DNA of 64,000 nt, from the NCBI GenBank assembly GCA_029582165.1, contig CM055875.1:5013001-5077000 (forward strand). The letters are read 5' to 3'. The notes under the pieces were generated by a model. That model was not told the origin of the DNA. It did no database searches and saw only the letters and a program-made list of their open reading frames with translations. Made by a program: the position numbers and the translations under genes. This document shows, in pieces, positions 33,741 to 45,800 of the stretch. The stretch's first letter is position 1, and each line of letters opens with the position of its first letter. This DNA comes from Portulaca oleracea. Its lineage: Eukaryota; Streptophyta; Magnoliopsida; Caryophyllales; Portulacaceae.

Positions 33741-34890
33741 ATGGCCGGAACTAGTAAAACACCCCAGGATGTCTTAGAACAGACTTTAAAAGAAAAAGAA
33801 GAAGTAGAACAGAAAATGAAGTTTTTGAGTGAACAATTACAGTATTACATGAGGTTGCATAGAAATGAGTTGAATAGGGAGACTGATGAAGAAATGGAGG
33901 AGGGAGTAGGTGAGAATCCTTTTAGTGGGACAGGAACAGGAGGCCGAGGTCCTAGGCTTACACACAGAAGGAGAAGAAGGGTTAGAAGATCACCTAGGAT
34001 TAGTGAACCTGAGGAAAAACAGTGAGTTTTAAAGAGAAGTAAGGAGGGAAGATAGGAGGATAGAGAAGTTAGATTTCAAGTTTGACATACCTGAGTATGC
34101 AGGGGAGTTAGATTCTGATGTTTTCCTAGATTGGTTGCAGACAGTAGAAAGAGTCTTTGATTTAAATGAGGTTTTAGAAGAGAATAAGGTGAAGCTAGTA
34201 GCCTTAAAATTAAAGAAATATACTTCTACTTGGTGGATTAATCTGCAGAGAAGGAGAATGGAGATTGGGGAAGACTGGGTGAGCACCTGGATTGAGATGA
34301 GACAGAAGTTGAAGGAGAAATTCCTTCCAGAAAATTACATGAAGGAGAACTACTTCAAGTTACAGCATTTTGTGCAGGGAAACAAGTCAGTGGAAGAGTA
34401 CACAAAGGAGTTTGAGCACTTGCTTTGGAAATGTAATATGCAGGAGAATAAGGTACAAACTTATATCAGGTACCTTACAGGCTTGAATGAAGGGATCAAG
34501 AATGTTGTGGAGCTATAGGTCTATGATTCACCTGATGAGTTAAGCTCTTTAGCTCACAAAGTGGAACAGCAGAAGAAGGCTAGAGTGAAAGAGTACAGCA
34601 GATACCCAACCAAGCCTTATGCATCAACTAAGCCAAACCCTTACAAACCTTACAATCCCCCACAAAGAGCTATCCACCCCCACCACCACCTCAAGCCAGA
34701 AACCCAGCCCCAAGACCCCCACAAAATCAACCACAAAATCCCCCACAAAGAACCCCAGCCTCTATCAGCAGAACCTACCCAGAAAGAAGGTGTTTCTAAA
34801 ACCAATGAAAGAGAAGTGCTTTTTGGTGATCAAGGTTTATCACCGGGCCACGCAGTCACCTCACGGTCCTACCATTGGACTTAGAGGGTC
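33741..34890 (+). pseudogene. Gypsy gag, interrupted
   Basis: It starts at MAGTSKTPQDVLEQTLKEKE (33741), with a coiled-coil-like N-terminus. A TGA at 34023 and a frame change lead into the gag core at 34135-34518 (QTVERVFDLNEV, NKSVEEYTKEFEHLLWKC), then a TAG at 34516 and a proline- and lysine-rich segment. The knuckle region appears as LGLGHIASKCQNK (about 34895-34935). It is homologous to the gag at 16675-17541. Three or more lesions make it non-functional. Confidence 0.82.
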
Positions 34891-37800
34891 CCATGGGTTA
34901 GGACTAGGGCACATTGCCTCAAAATGTCAAAACAAGAGAATGGTTACTCTTGCTGAGTACCAAGCAACTTTGTTTATTGATCCTGAATATGTGCAGGGAG
35001 AAGAACAGGATTATGAAGAGCCTGAACATGATTCTATCTATGATGATGATGTTATAGAAGAAGGTCCAAATGAGGAAAAAATGCTTATGACCAGGAGAGT
35101 TCTCAGCAGCTCAGCAGTAGAGGAAGCTGAAGAGCAGAGGGAAAATATCTTTCATACAAGGTGTACCATTGGAGGGAAGGTATGCTCTATGATTGTGGAC
35201 AGTGGAAGCTATACTAATGCAGCCTCCAGCACCATGGTGAAGAAGCTAAGCCTAGCAACCAAGCCCCACCCAGCTCCATACACCATTCAGTGGCTCAGTT
35301 CAGGGAAAGGTATCCAAATCTCTACTAGATGCCTTGTTGCTTTTTGAATTGGTCAATCATACAAAGATGAGGTCTCATGTGATGTTTTACCAATGGATGC
35401 ATGTCATTTGCTTTTGGGTCGACCTTGGTTGTATGATAGATCAGTGTTGTCTAATAAGCCAGCTTATAAGATGACACCAGCAGACACTAATGAAATACAG
35501 AGACATGTGGATGAGTTATTGGAAAAGGGAATTATTAGGGAGAGTTTAAGTCCATGTGCCGTGCCAGCCTTGTTAGTGCCTAAGAAAGATGGAAGTCAAA
35601 GAATGTGTATTGATTGTAGGGCCATTAACAAGATCACAATCAAGTATAGGTACCCTATACCTAGGCTTGAAGACATGTTGGATAAGTTACATGGGTCAGC
35701 AATCTTTTCTAAGATTGATTTGAGGAGTGGATACTACCAGATTAGGATCTATGAAGGAGATGAGTGGAAGACAGCTTTTAAAACCAAGGGAGGTTTGTTT
35801 GAATGGTTGGTCATGCCCTTTGGTTTGACTAATGCTCCATCTACATTCATGAGGCTCATGAACAAGGTCCTTAAGCCACTCATAGGCAAGAGTGTTGTGG
35901 TATACTTTGATGATATTTTTGTCTATAGCAGGTCTGAACAAGAGCATGTCAAGCATTTGCAGGAGGTTTTAACTATTCTGAGCAGGGAGGAGTTATTTGG
36001 CAACCTCAAGAAGTGTCACTTCTTTACAGCCCAAGTGAACTTCTTGGGATGCATTGTCACAGCAGCAGGTATCCAGGTTGATGAGGAGAAGATCAAGGCA
36101 ATAAGGGAGTGGCCTGTGCCCACTTCTATTCAGCAAGTCAGGAGCTTCCATGGCCTGGCTTCATTTTACAGGAGATTTGTCAAGAATTTCAGCACCATTT
36201 TGGCATCAATGACTGAAGTAGTGAAGGGAAAGTCCTTTATTTGGACAACAGCAGCCCAAAGAGCCTTTGAAGAAGTCAAGGAGAGGCTTACTTCAGCACT
36301 AGTTCTAGCATTGCCCAGCTTCAGCAAAGTTTTTGAGGTAGAATGTGATGCTTTAGGAGTTGGCATAGGAGCAGTATTGACCCAGGAGGGCAAGCCAGTT
36401 GCCTATTTCAGTGAGAAGTTGAATGATGCAAAGAAGAAGTACAACACCTATGACAAAGAGTTTTATGCCATCATTAGAGCTCTTCAACACTGGAGGCACT
36501 ACCTTATTGGAGCAGAATTCATCCTACACAGTGATCATGAGGCCTTGAAGTTCATTCAAGGGCAGCACAAGCTCAACACCAGGCATGCTGCTTGGGTCGA
36601 GTACATGCAGCAATTCCACTTCATGATCCACCACAAATCAGGAGTGTTGAACAAAGGAGCAGATGCATTAAGTAGGAGGTATATGTTGCTTCATATACTT
36701 GATTCTAGAATTGTTGGTTTTGAGCATTTGAAAGCTTTGTATCAGGAGGATGGAGACTTTAAGCAGGTGTACCAGAAGTGCCAGCAGCAGCCCCGGGGTC
36801 TGTATCACATAGACCAGGGTTATTTGTTCAAAGGGAGCAGATTGTGTGTCCCTAAAAGCAGTTTCAGGGAGCTTTTGATCTCAGAGGTCCATGGACGGAG
36901 CCTAGCAGGCCATTTTGGAGTTGAAAAGACATTGTTAATGTTGAAAGTGCATTACAGTTGGCCAAAGATGAAGAAAGATGTGGAGCATCTGTTGAAGAGG
37001 TGCAATATTTGTCAATTGGCTAAGTCCCATAGCCTACCTCAAGGCTTGTATACACCATTGCCAGTTCCCAGCAGCCCTTGGGAAGATGTCAGCCTTGATT
37101 TTATTGTGGGTTTGCCAAGAATTCAGAGAGGGAAGGATTCCATCATGGTAGTGGTTGATAGATTCTCAAAGATGGCACATTTCATACCATGCCACACCAC
37201 TTTTGATGCCACAAGAGTTGTTGAATTATTCTTCCATGAAATTGTAAGGTTGCATGGAGTGCCAAAAACAATGGTGTCTGACAGAGATACCAAGTTTTTA
37301 AGCCATTTATGGGTTACTTTATGGAAGAAATTAGGCACCCAGCTCAAGTACAACACCACTTGCCACCCATAGACTGATGGACAGACAGAGGTTACTAATA
37401 GAACACTTGGAGTCCTATTGAGAGCACTGATCCACAAAAATAAAGCAGGATGGGACACTCTCTTGCCCCATGCTGAGTTTGCTTACAATAAAGCACCATC
37501 CAAGGCCACGGGCTACTCACCATTCCAAGTAGTCTATGGTAAAAATCCAATTTCCCCTTTGGATTTAGTTCCACTAACTACTTCTGTCAAATTTAGTTTT
37601 GAAGCAGGTAAAAGAGCAGATCAAATCAGGGAGCTTCATCAGCAAGTGAAGGAGAAAATTGCCAAGTATACTAAACAGGTGTCTAATTCAGCAAACAAGC
37701 ATAGGAAGAAGGTGACTTTCCAGCCAGGAGATCTAGTTTGGATCCACCTAAGGAAGGACAGGTTCCCCAGCAAGAGAAAAGGCAAGCTACTGCCAAGAGC

Positions 37801-38188
37801 AGATGGCCCCTTTGAAGTGCTTGAGAAAATTGGAGATAATGCCTATAGGTTGGACCTATCTAAAGAGTATGGAGGCTCAGCAACATTCAATGTAGCAGAT
37901 CTTCGACCATACTATCCAGCAGATGAAGACCTTCCAAGTTTGAGGACAAACTTTCCTCAACCTGGGGAGGATGATGGAGACCATCATGAACAACAACCAG
38001 CAGCAGCAGCTTCATCAGCAAAGGAGGCATCTATAGGAACTTCACCAGCACTTTCAGCAGCAGCACAAGGAGGAGACCTTGTTGATGAACCAAACTCAGC
38101 AGCTAAGGAAGCATTTCCAGCAGAAACAGCAGGCTTCCAAATCCCAACACCAACAGCAGGCTATTTAGCATGTTTCTCAGCAGTTTAG
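34890..38188 (+). pseudogene. Gypsy pol: protease, RT, RNase H, integrase, with an internal deletion
   Basis: The protease keeps D-S-G (SMIVDSGSYTNAAS, about 35185-35226). A TGA at 35345 interrupts the frame. The sequence then passes from the protease end (GRPWLYDR) almost directly to the RT start (NKPAYKMTP), missing roughly 100 residues present in the relative at 7593-6427. RT has YFDDIFVYS, and RNase H has YNTYDKEFYAIIRALQHWR. The integrase has its zinc region (HGRSLAGHFG, RCNICQLAK) and core DFIVGLPRIQRG and SDRDTKFLSHLW. One TAG at about 37370 replaces the Gln of HPQTDGQ; the same frame resumes and ends at 38188, inside the 3' LTR. It is otherwise well preserved, which suggests recent inactivation. 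Confidence 0.9.
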
Positions 38189-39281
38189 ATACCCAGCAGG
38201 AGGTTTACAGCCTCACCAGCAACCACCAACCCATCCACAGCATCCATCTAGGCTTCCTACACACTTGTTAAGCAAGTCCTGACACCCACAACCATTGAAC
38301 CCAGCAGCATTGGTCATCCAGACCAACTCCAGTTCCCAGCAGCAACAGTCCAAGCAGCAATCGTTCTCAATGTCATATCTATTGATTGAGGAAGATTCAA
38401 GCAAGGTTCCCTAGGAGTTTTTTTGTCCCTTGTCATGCCATTTTCAAGTCCAAGCCAAGTCCCAACATGTACGAGCATGGCATCAGCAAGTTTCACAAGC
38501 CAGAACAAGCAATCCCAGCAGGATTGTTTGTTATTAGTTTTTCTAGAACCCTAGTTCTGTGGCTAAGTCCTGTGCCTTTTTTTCCATAGGGGTTGTTTTG
38601 GTCTTTCCAGCATAATATTACCTGTTGAGATTACCCCCCTAGAGAGGAAAGCCTCTCATTGGTCCATTTTGCCACTCTTTTGGCATTTGGTCCAATCAGA
38701 GCTTAGCTAAGTATTTTGCTTTTATTTTCTTATCAAATGTACTCGAGATAGTTAGTATGTAATCAGTTGTATTAGTTTAAAGCTTTATAGCTTAGATTAG
38801 ATCAGGGAGATTAGATAGAAGCTTATGCTTAAGCAACTGCTAATCAGACTGTTAGTTTTCTTTATATTCTGAAGTTTTCCATCAATGAAAGGCATCTTAG
38901 TGTTCATCCAATAGTATTCTCGAGTGTCTTAGTACCTCTGAAAGTTTGCGAGTGTCCTATAACTCTCAGTCTTGGTTAAAACAGCTCTTGTCACTGGATT
39001 TTGGCAATCATCCAGCAAGTGTCAGTTGTGCTTGATCATCCATGCTTTGGTGTGTCTGTAGAGGCACGAATGTGAGAGTCCTTTGCCCTTGATTGCAGCT
39101 GAAGGTGTGTCTGTAACAATTGTAAGCAAGCCTATCTTTTATGTTATGTCTTGCGTTGTCTTCTATTCCAGCTAATTGCTTTCAGACAATTCTTGTGTTT
39201 TAAGCATTCAGTTGTATTTGTGTGAGGTTGTATGGTGCATTCTAGTTCAATACTCTGATCATTGTGAGCTAGCATACATCT
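37972..39281 (+). repeat. 3' LTR of the 32330-39281 gypsy element (1310 bp)
   Basis: It begins TGATGGAGACCATC directly after the purine tract at about 37964-37971 and ends AGCATACATCT, where the final A of the expected CA has become T. The pol reading frame runs about 215 bp into this LTR before stopping at 38188. It is followed by the target duplication CTTTC. Confidence 0.9.
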
Positions 39282-39397
39282 CTTTCATCTTCTAAGAGTA
39301 ATCCATCTTTAAAGGAATAGAAAAGAACCTCCATCTTGATTTTTCTCATCTGCAAGTGAACCACCTAGATAGAACCTGGCTCTGATACCAATTATTA

Positions 39398-40604
39398 TGT
39401 ATGTAGCTCACTAAGGACTTAAATTTAGCAAGCTTACAACAACATAGGACAACAAGAACCACTCGTTTGGTATGAAACTCAAATCAAAATGGTTATTCAA
39501 GCATAAAGGAAATAAAAACAAAGGAAATTAAAGATATAACAAGTGTTTGGTATCCGATACAGACACACCACGAATCACAAACACAAGATAGAACAAGTGA
39601 GTTTTGATTGATACAGTCACACCACAATCAAATCTCACAAGGTCCGGTACTTGAATATCTCTTTTGGATACAGACACACCACCAAAAGATTGAAAACAAG
39701 CTCTACACAACACCACTTGATTAGCCAAATCAAGATACTGGAGTAGAAATATTGAGAGTTATTAGTCGCTCATAAACACGGAAAGCTCTAGGCTCACTCT
39801 ATTTCATTCAAAGACTTATTGAAGTTGAAAGCTATTACATGGAGTATTTATACACGGCTTGAACAAAAAGGGAAACTAACAAGCAAGCAAGCACACTAAG
39901 CAAGTAACTAGCTAAACTATCTAATTAGAGGTTTCCTAATCATGAAGTAACCTTTAATCTAGCTTAATTAACCTAAGTACATTATAATTAAACTAATAAC
40001 AGCAATAGAGACCAATTGAAAATAAGCTACATGGTACTCTCCCATTGGTGCATCATACTGCACTTGGATTGCAACCCTTGGCTGCCATCTTGCTATATAG
40101 GTATAGGTTGTGCTTCTCCATTCAGTAGGGGGCTTCCTTGGTCGTCCAAAGAAAGGAGAATAACACAAACTTGTTAAAAAGTCAAAAGTAGCCTTGCTGA
40201 ATAACCAAAATAACAAGCTAATTTCTATTAGGCCAACACTTGTAATTCGATCATTGGTAAAAAGACCAAAATAACCCTTTAAGATTGAAAAATACCAAAA
40301 CTGCGTAGAATAGACCCTCCCTGACACACCCGGACTGATTGGGTTGTAGAAAATGTCCTTCAAATTCAGTCATGTGCACTCTTTGGGATATTAGAGGACT
40401 CATTAAGTGAACCAATGGCTTTGGAATCAACCATTTTGGACACCAAATGAGCATGTACGAGGCAAAACGTTAAAGCATGTTAGAATTAAATTTTCTAGGA
40501 AAAACAACCTGGAAAATGTTTTGCTGAAAGTGATCCCACACAAGCTTTAATCCTCAAACTCGGCTGAAAAATATGATAAATTATGAGGAACATGACTGCC
40601 AAAA
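39398..40604 (-). repeat. Long LTR-like repeat, right copy, preceded by an initiator-Met primer binding site
   Basis: It begins TGTATGTAGCTCAC. At 39379-39390 the plus strand has gctctgatacca, the reverse complement of a tRNA-iMet primer binding site, seven bases away, which makes this the 5' LTR of a minus-strand element. Together with 30433-31776 it brackets only about 0.66 kb of interior once the gypsy insertion is subtracted (31777-32324 plus 39287-39397). Confidence 0.6.
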
Positions 40605-41568
40605 ATAAAGCCAGACGGACTTGAAATGAGGTCTATGAATTTTCTCCGAAAATTGCACTGCTCCAGTTTGCTTGCTTTTAGCACAACTAAATGTCATGTG
40701 GTTTTTAATGCACAAATGGACTCTAAATTGAGTTCCAATTGATTTGTTGGATAGCTGACATCTTGACCAATCTTAGGAGTGTTCACAGACCTCATCCGGG
40801 TGCTTGGTGAATGATATATGTATACCAGAATTTGGACAATATTCTGGTTCTCTAGGTTGGTATTCTGGTTCTATTTCATGCTGAGTTTCTGCCATTTTCT
40901 TGTGTTCTTTGCATTGCTTTAAGGTTGTATGAAGACATGATGGAAGGGAAGTCATATTTCCATCATCACCATCCAAAAGAAGCCATGCACAGTTCAAAAT
41001 GGCTTGAAATAGTTCAATACAGACATGACAAACAAAGAACTAGTTTCCTAGGTTCATCCTTGGCAATTTCTTCCTTGGTGAAACTCTTGGCAAGATCGCT
41101 TCATTTGTAGCTCTCTTCTCCTGCCCTTTGTTGGAGTTGAAAGTGGAGATGACTATGATGGTTGTGGTTGTGACCATGTGAGTTGGATTTCATCAAATTG
41201 TTCCACTCTCCTAGTAGCAACAGCTGCTACTGCAACTTCCACAACATCAGCAACAGTAGCAGAAGGAGCAACAGCTAGAGCTCCAGGAGAATGACTAGAA
41301 GGAGTAGCAGTTGTAGTAGCTTGAGCAGTAGCAGTTTCGGCAGGGAGGAAGCAATGGCAGTTGTAGTAGCTTCAGTAGATGCAATAGTTTGGGCAGTGTT
41401 GCACCTTTTGGTGGTCTTCCTTTTTTGCTATGAGAATCAAACAAGCCAAAATAATGAGAAGAAAGAGTTAGCCATATTTTGCCAATAATCTGAAATCATA
41501 GACATGTTCCAAAAAAAAAACATTCAAAAAAATAAAAAAAGGCAAAATGCATTTTGACCACCTAGGAC
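40605..41568. other. Unassigned intergenic sequence
   Basis: No convincing gene. On the minus strand a loose Ala-, Val- and Ser-rich frame (about 41350-41150) and a Glu-rich frame (40997-40773) could be remnants of a retrotransposon gag, but they carry no diagnostic motif. Confidence 0.35.
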
Positions 41569-41621
41569 CCTAAACCCTAACCTAAACCTAAACCCTAAAC
41601 CCATAAACCCTAAACCCTAAT
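41569..41621. repeat. Interstitial telomere-like repeat (CCCTAAA variants)
   Basis: About 50 bp of consecutive or slightly degenerate CCCTAAA units, including shortened (cctaaa) and lengthened (cccataaa) forms. CCCTAAA/TTTAGGG is the usual plant telomere repeat. Short internal tracts can come from repair or retroposition, or serve as telo-box promoter elements. Confidence 0.75.
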
Positions 41622-42029
41622 ATAACACCCCCAAGTTAACAATCACTAAGTTAAGATTTAACCATAACTTAATCTAATGACAACCTAAGGGTACTATCGT
41701 CGTCCACAAGGGTGAACTAGGCTAATCAACCACAATTACAAAATATAAAACTTAACACATCCATTCACAACTTAGTGAAGTTTTACACCCCCGAATACAC
41801 ACACCTACACCATAGCATTTTCTTTCATCAACAGACGCTCATACAACATAAATTTCCACAAACATATAGTTTGTCCAAGACTTATCAATAGAAGTTAGAA
41901 AAAACCATATACTTAAAACATGGGGGCTTCATCCACATAGAATCTGTTTCCATAAACTCCATAATAACATATCTTCCCATATCCATAGTACAAAAGAACC
42001 AAACTCCGACTAAGGAAATTCACCTTCTA
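41622..42029. other. Intergenic sequence, no recognised gene
   Basis: It starts ataacacccccaag next to the telomere-like tract, an opening often seen at LTR-related sequence, but no partner LTR or primer binding site was found. Confidence 0.35.
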
Positions 42030-42461
42030 GGTTCCGATTGGCGGCTCAGTGGAGGGAATAAGTTGTGGTGGGGGGCAGAGTCCTCTTGGACAGTCTCACC
42101 CCTACAGGCAGAGTTCCTTGCTGTTGCTGGTGTTGGTGCTTTGTGGAATGCTTATAGTAGGGGTATGACGGCGGTCTTAATTGCAACTGATTGTCGAAAC
42201 GTTATAATGGGTATGAGGGATCCGTAGAATGTTCCGGTTGAATGTCGCGGGCTAGTCTTATACTGTTGGCATTTGGCGCAGCGGTTTCAAGCTAGCAGAA
42301 TTGTAAAGGCTGATCGGGAAACTGTTCATGAAGCGCATAAATTAGCTAAACAGGCAAATAGGACCCCCATGGGGGAGCGCCCATTCATCTTTGCTCGTTC
42401 TTGTTCTCTTGTCTTTTCTTTTCTGTTTCTCTATGTGTGGCAACAAAAAAAAAAAAAAAAA
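42030..42461 (+). mobile_element. 3' end of an L1-type LINE with poly(A) tail
   Basis: The plus strand encodes a decayed RNase H-like segment as found at the end of plant LINE ORF2 (ALWNAYSRGMTAVLIATDCR, about 42130-42195), broken by a TAG near 42226. It ends with a T/C-rich 3' untranslated region and an A-run (42444-42461). The 5' limit is not clear. Confidence 0.65.
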
Positions 42462-42879
42462 GCAAAGAAAACTGCAGCCTAGAAATTGAAAAGAAATGAA
42501 AACTAGAAGAAAATCGTCAACAGAAGAAAGGGTAGAATCCTTCCCAGAATGAGGAACATGGAGCAGTGTAGAATAAGATGGATAGACAGTTATCAATATA
42601 TATTTAATAGAATTATTTAATTATTTAAAAGAAAGCTCGAAATGGAACTTGGGTCGGAACAAGGGAACTGAATATATTCTCCAATGCCAGTGCACTAATT
42701 ATAATTATATTTATACAAAGGGAAGAAGGGTATGTAATTACAATTTGTATACATGAATATGAGAAGCTGCAACTGGAAAACCCATGCAGATACGTGATTG
42801 CCAAACAGAAAAATGGTGTACACTCTGCAGCTACTTTTACTGAGTGTTGCCCGCGTCCGTCCTGAGCATTAAATACAGG

Positions 42880-45800
42880 TTATTTAGGAGCTAACTTGAT
42901 CGGACAGATAGAAAAAGCAATACACCGAGCTGCTTTCGCCAGCATGAACCGCTCGTTTTCTGTCAGTTGTCTTTCAATAACCTTCACTATATTAGCGTCC
43001 TGTTCAGGGGGAAGGGGGGAGGCCAACCAAAAACTGGTAAGTTTAAGTTACCCATTATGTTCGTTTGCCCATTTCACACATGTACATGCTGAATACACCA
43101 AAAGAAAATGACTAATCATATTTCAGTCATCAGTTTGCAAATTGGTGGCGAGTTCATTGTTTGCTTATTTCTTTCTATATCCCTTTTCGAATGCCTACAG
43201 CAGCTAACTACATAATCAGAGGAGACAGCTTTCAAAACTTAAAAAAAAAAAAAAAAAAGAAGAAGAAGAAACTTAATCCTAATGCATGAAATGACATTAA
43301 GGGATGAGGCAATGGTAGATCATGAACCAAATGTGACACAGCCACCATGAAAGTATGCCGTCTACCATCAAAAAGCTGAACCTCCAACAATAAACAAATG
43401 AGAATCAGGCACCTACCTTTTTTGGTAGTAGAAGAGAGGGCCTCACACTAGCTGTATCACCGATTACAATGACATTATTGACATTCCCTCTTTCATCTCT
43501 TTCTGTCGGTGAAGCTGTTGAATGCCTCCACTGGTCATTGACAATGTACTTGTAATAGTACCTGAGATAATTACCATGATAAAAGGCATGTTACTGCTAT
43601 AGCTTTCCATACATAGGACATGTGCACTTTGGTTGTTCCAAAGTAAACTATTTCCTAAATCTGAGGCAACTGCAAAAGCATCCCCCCCCCCCCCCCCCAA
43701 AAAAATAAATAAAATAAAATAAAAAAGAGAAACCGGTAAAGAGTAAAATAAAGCTAGGTAAAAACTGCAATGTTTAAAGCCCGCACACCAATCAGAACTG
43801 GGTAGGTAACAGGCTCTTAGCAAGAGGGGCAATCTCAAAAAAGCACACAATTCAGCATGTATACAGTGAAGCTCAACAAGATTAAGCCCTCAGCATCTTC
43901 TAGTAACTTAATAGATTTTAATACTTGGTTTCAAACAAGTCTACCATAGCTTCTCCGAACTGGAACCCACTCCTCTCAATAAATGTCAAATGCTAGGGCC
44001 ACAAATCCCCCTTTTCCCGAAGTACAAATTCCTCTCACAACTTCCATTTTGCAACAGCACCATCAGGAATGTCCTCAAAGATGGATACACCTCAACGCTT
44101 CACAAATAAAAAGTTTGCTCGTCAGTTGTCACAATACAATACTTACTTTCCTTGAGGAAGTCTAACATCAACCTCATATCTTGGTCCTCCTTTATGAACA
44201 GCCTTTATAGGCTCTTTCCAGTTTCCAGTAAAATCTCCCACCAACCGTACGTCTTCACCCTGTCAGGCATGCAAATGGAAATTAATCAAAGAATTAAGCC
44301 AGCGACAGCCAAAAAGAAACTCATTATTATGTAATTTTCGGTTTTGAATTATAAGTCTAAAACGGATGAAAGCAAAATATCTCATCCAGCTGTCCAATCA
44401 ATTACTTCTATCTCTGCGCTCTCCCCCCCCCCCCCCCCAACCCAATCTTCCTCCCCAACCTCTTTCATTTTGGACACGAGGCAGTTACTGCATATCAAAT
44501 CCAAGCTCCAACGGAAAAATGGCCTCGCTGTCACCGGTGGATCTCAAGGTAAGTGAGGCCACCAGTTAAAAAAAATAAAAATTCAGCACAATTTGAGATA
44601 AAAATTATGGATTTTATGTGTATCTGATGAATATAATAGTGTAGTGGCCACCCCTAATCAGTAGACCTAGATCCGCCACTGCTCGCTGTGATACTTTTCG
44701 CTCTCCACCCCATATCGCACCCTCGGTGAAAGCTTCAGTAGCTCTAGCTTTCTGGTACTAGTAAAGCAACGAAAGAAAAGTAAGACGTGCTGGATTGTTT
44801 CCTTTTTGTTTTGAAATTGATGTTAGTAATAAAAAAGTATATTGATGACACCAACAGGATGCTCCCCAGCCCTAGAGTACAAATGCATCCACCAAGTAGC
44901 AAAAGGCCAACAAAAAAAAAAGAATATAAAAAGCACTCAAACTCATACATCCAAAAAAGCACCACTGCACTGTAATTCAGAACTTGACCCACCACCATAC
45001 AAAATCCTCAAGTAAAAAAGCTTGAATTATTGATAGACAAGCACATAATTACAGGGCAGGAAATACAGTGAATTATATCAAGCATTGAGGGAAGTGTCGC
45101 TCCTGCTATCCAACAGAGTTACTCTTTCGACAAATTTGAATAATACTATAGAATCTACACTGTTTCCCTTGTTAAGTCATCCAGTATTAGTAAATGGATC
45201 TCAACTGTAGGAACCAAATAAAGAACGCTAAAAGTTGTGACAAATCAAGAATAAAACTAAAACAAGAAAAATTAAGAAACAAGAAAATAGGAACTATCAC
45301 AACAACCAGACACTGAAGACTGAAAATATGAATTACCTCATGACCATTCCAGACAAATGTAACAGAATGGGTTGCAGGACCATCATGTCTACCATTTTCA
45401 ACCATTGCAATAAGATCCCATGTTGCCCAAGCTATTGCTGCCCTGCATTTAAAATATAGGATGGCAATCTAACTAAAACTTATAGTGAAAGAGAGAAGCT
45501 TGAGTTTTAATATGGTTATGCACTTAAGCTATACCTATTTATATGAGATGACAATTATCATATCTTTTAGCCAGACATGTATCTAAAGGCCAAAGCAAAA
45601 CTTAACCAACATTGTAGACCTTCTTCCATCAAGCCTTATTCAGTTGGCGAGAAAGAACAATAAAAGGATAGTGACTTAAGCTGTAAAATTATTCATCTGG
45701 GGAAACAGCTGTATTTTGACAGGCTATGGAATGTTCAGACACAACTACTGGGCTCCATAACCTTGTCAGAGGCCAAGCTAGCATTTTATTTTGGAGGCAG

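Larger units (their letters stand above)
32330..39281 (+). mobile_element. Complete-ended Ty3/gypsy retrotransposon, 6952 bp, target duplication CTTTC
   Basis: 5' LTR 32330-33684 and 3' LTR 37972-39281, both beginning TGATGGAGACCATC. The primer binding site tggtatcagagc is at 33688-33699. The purine tract ggggagga precedes the 3' LTR. A perfect 5-bp duplication CTTTC (32325-32329, 39282-39286) flanks it, and the flanks join into continuous sequence of the long-LTR element. It encodes gag and pol related to the minus gypsy at 3644-18658. It is disabled by several stops and an internal deletion between protease and RT. Confidence 0.92.

Noticed and set aside
42273..42482. Frame of 69 codons ending in poly-lysine
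   Set aside because: The lysines are the LINE poly(A) tail; the sequence belongs to the LINE 3' end.
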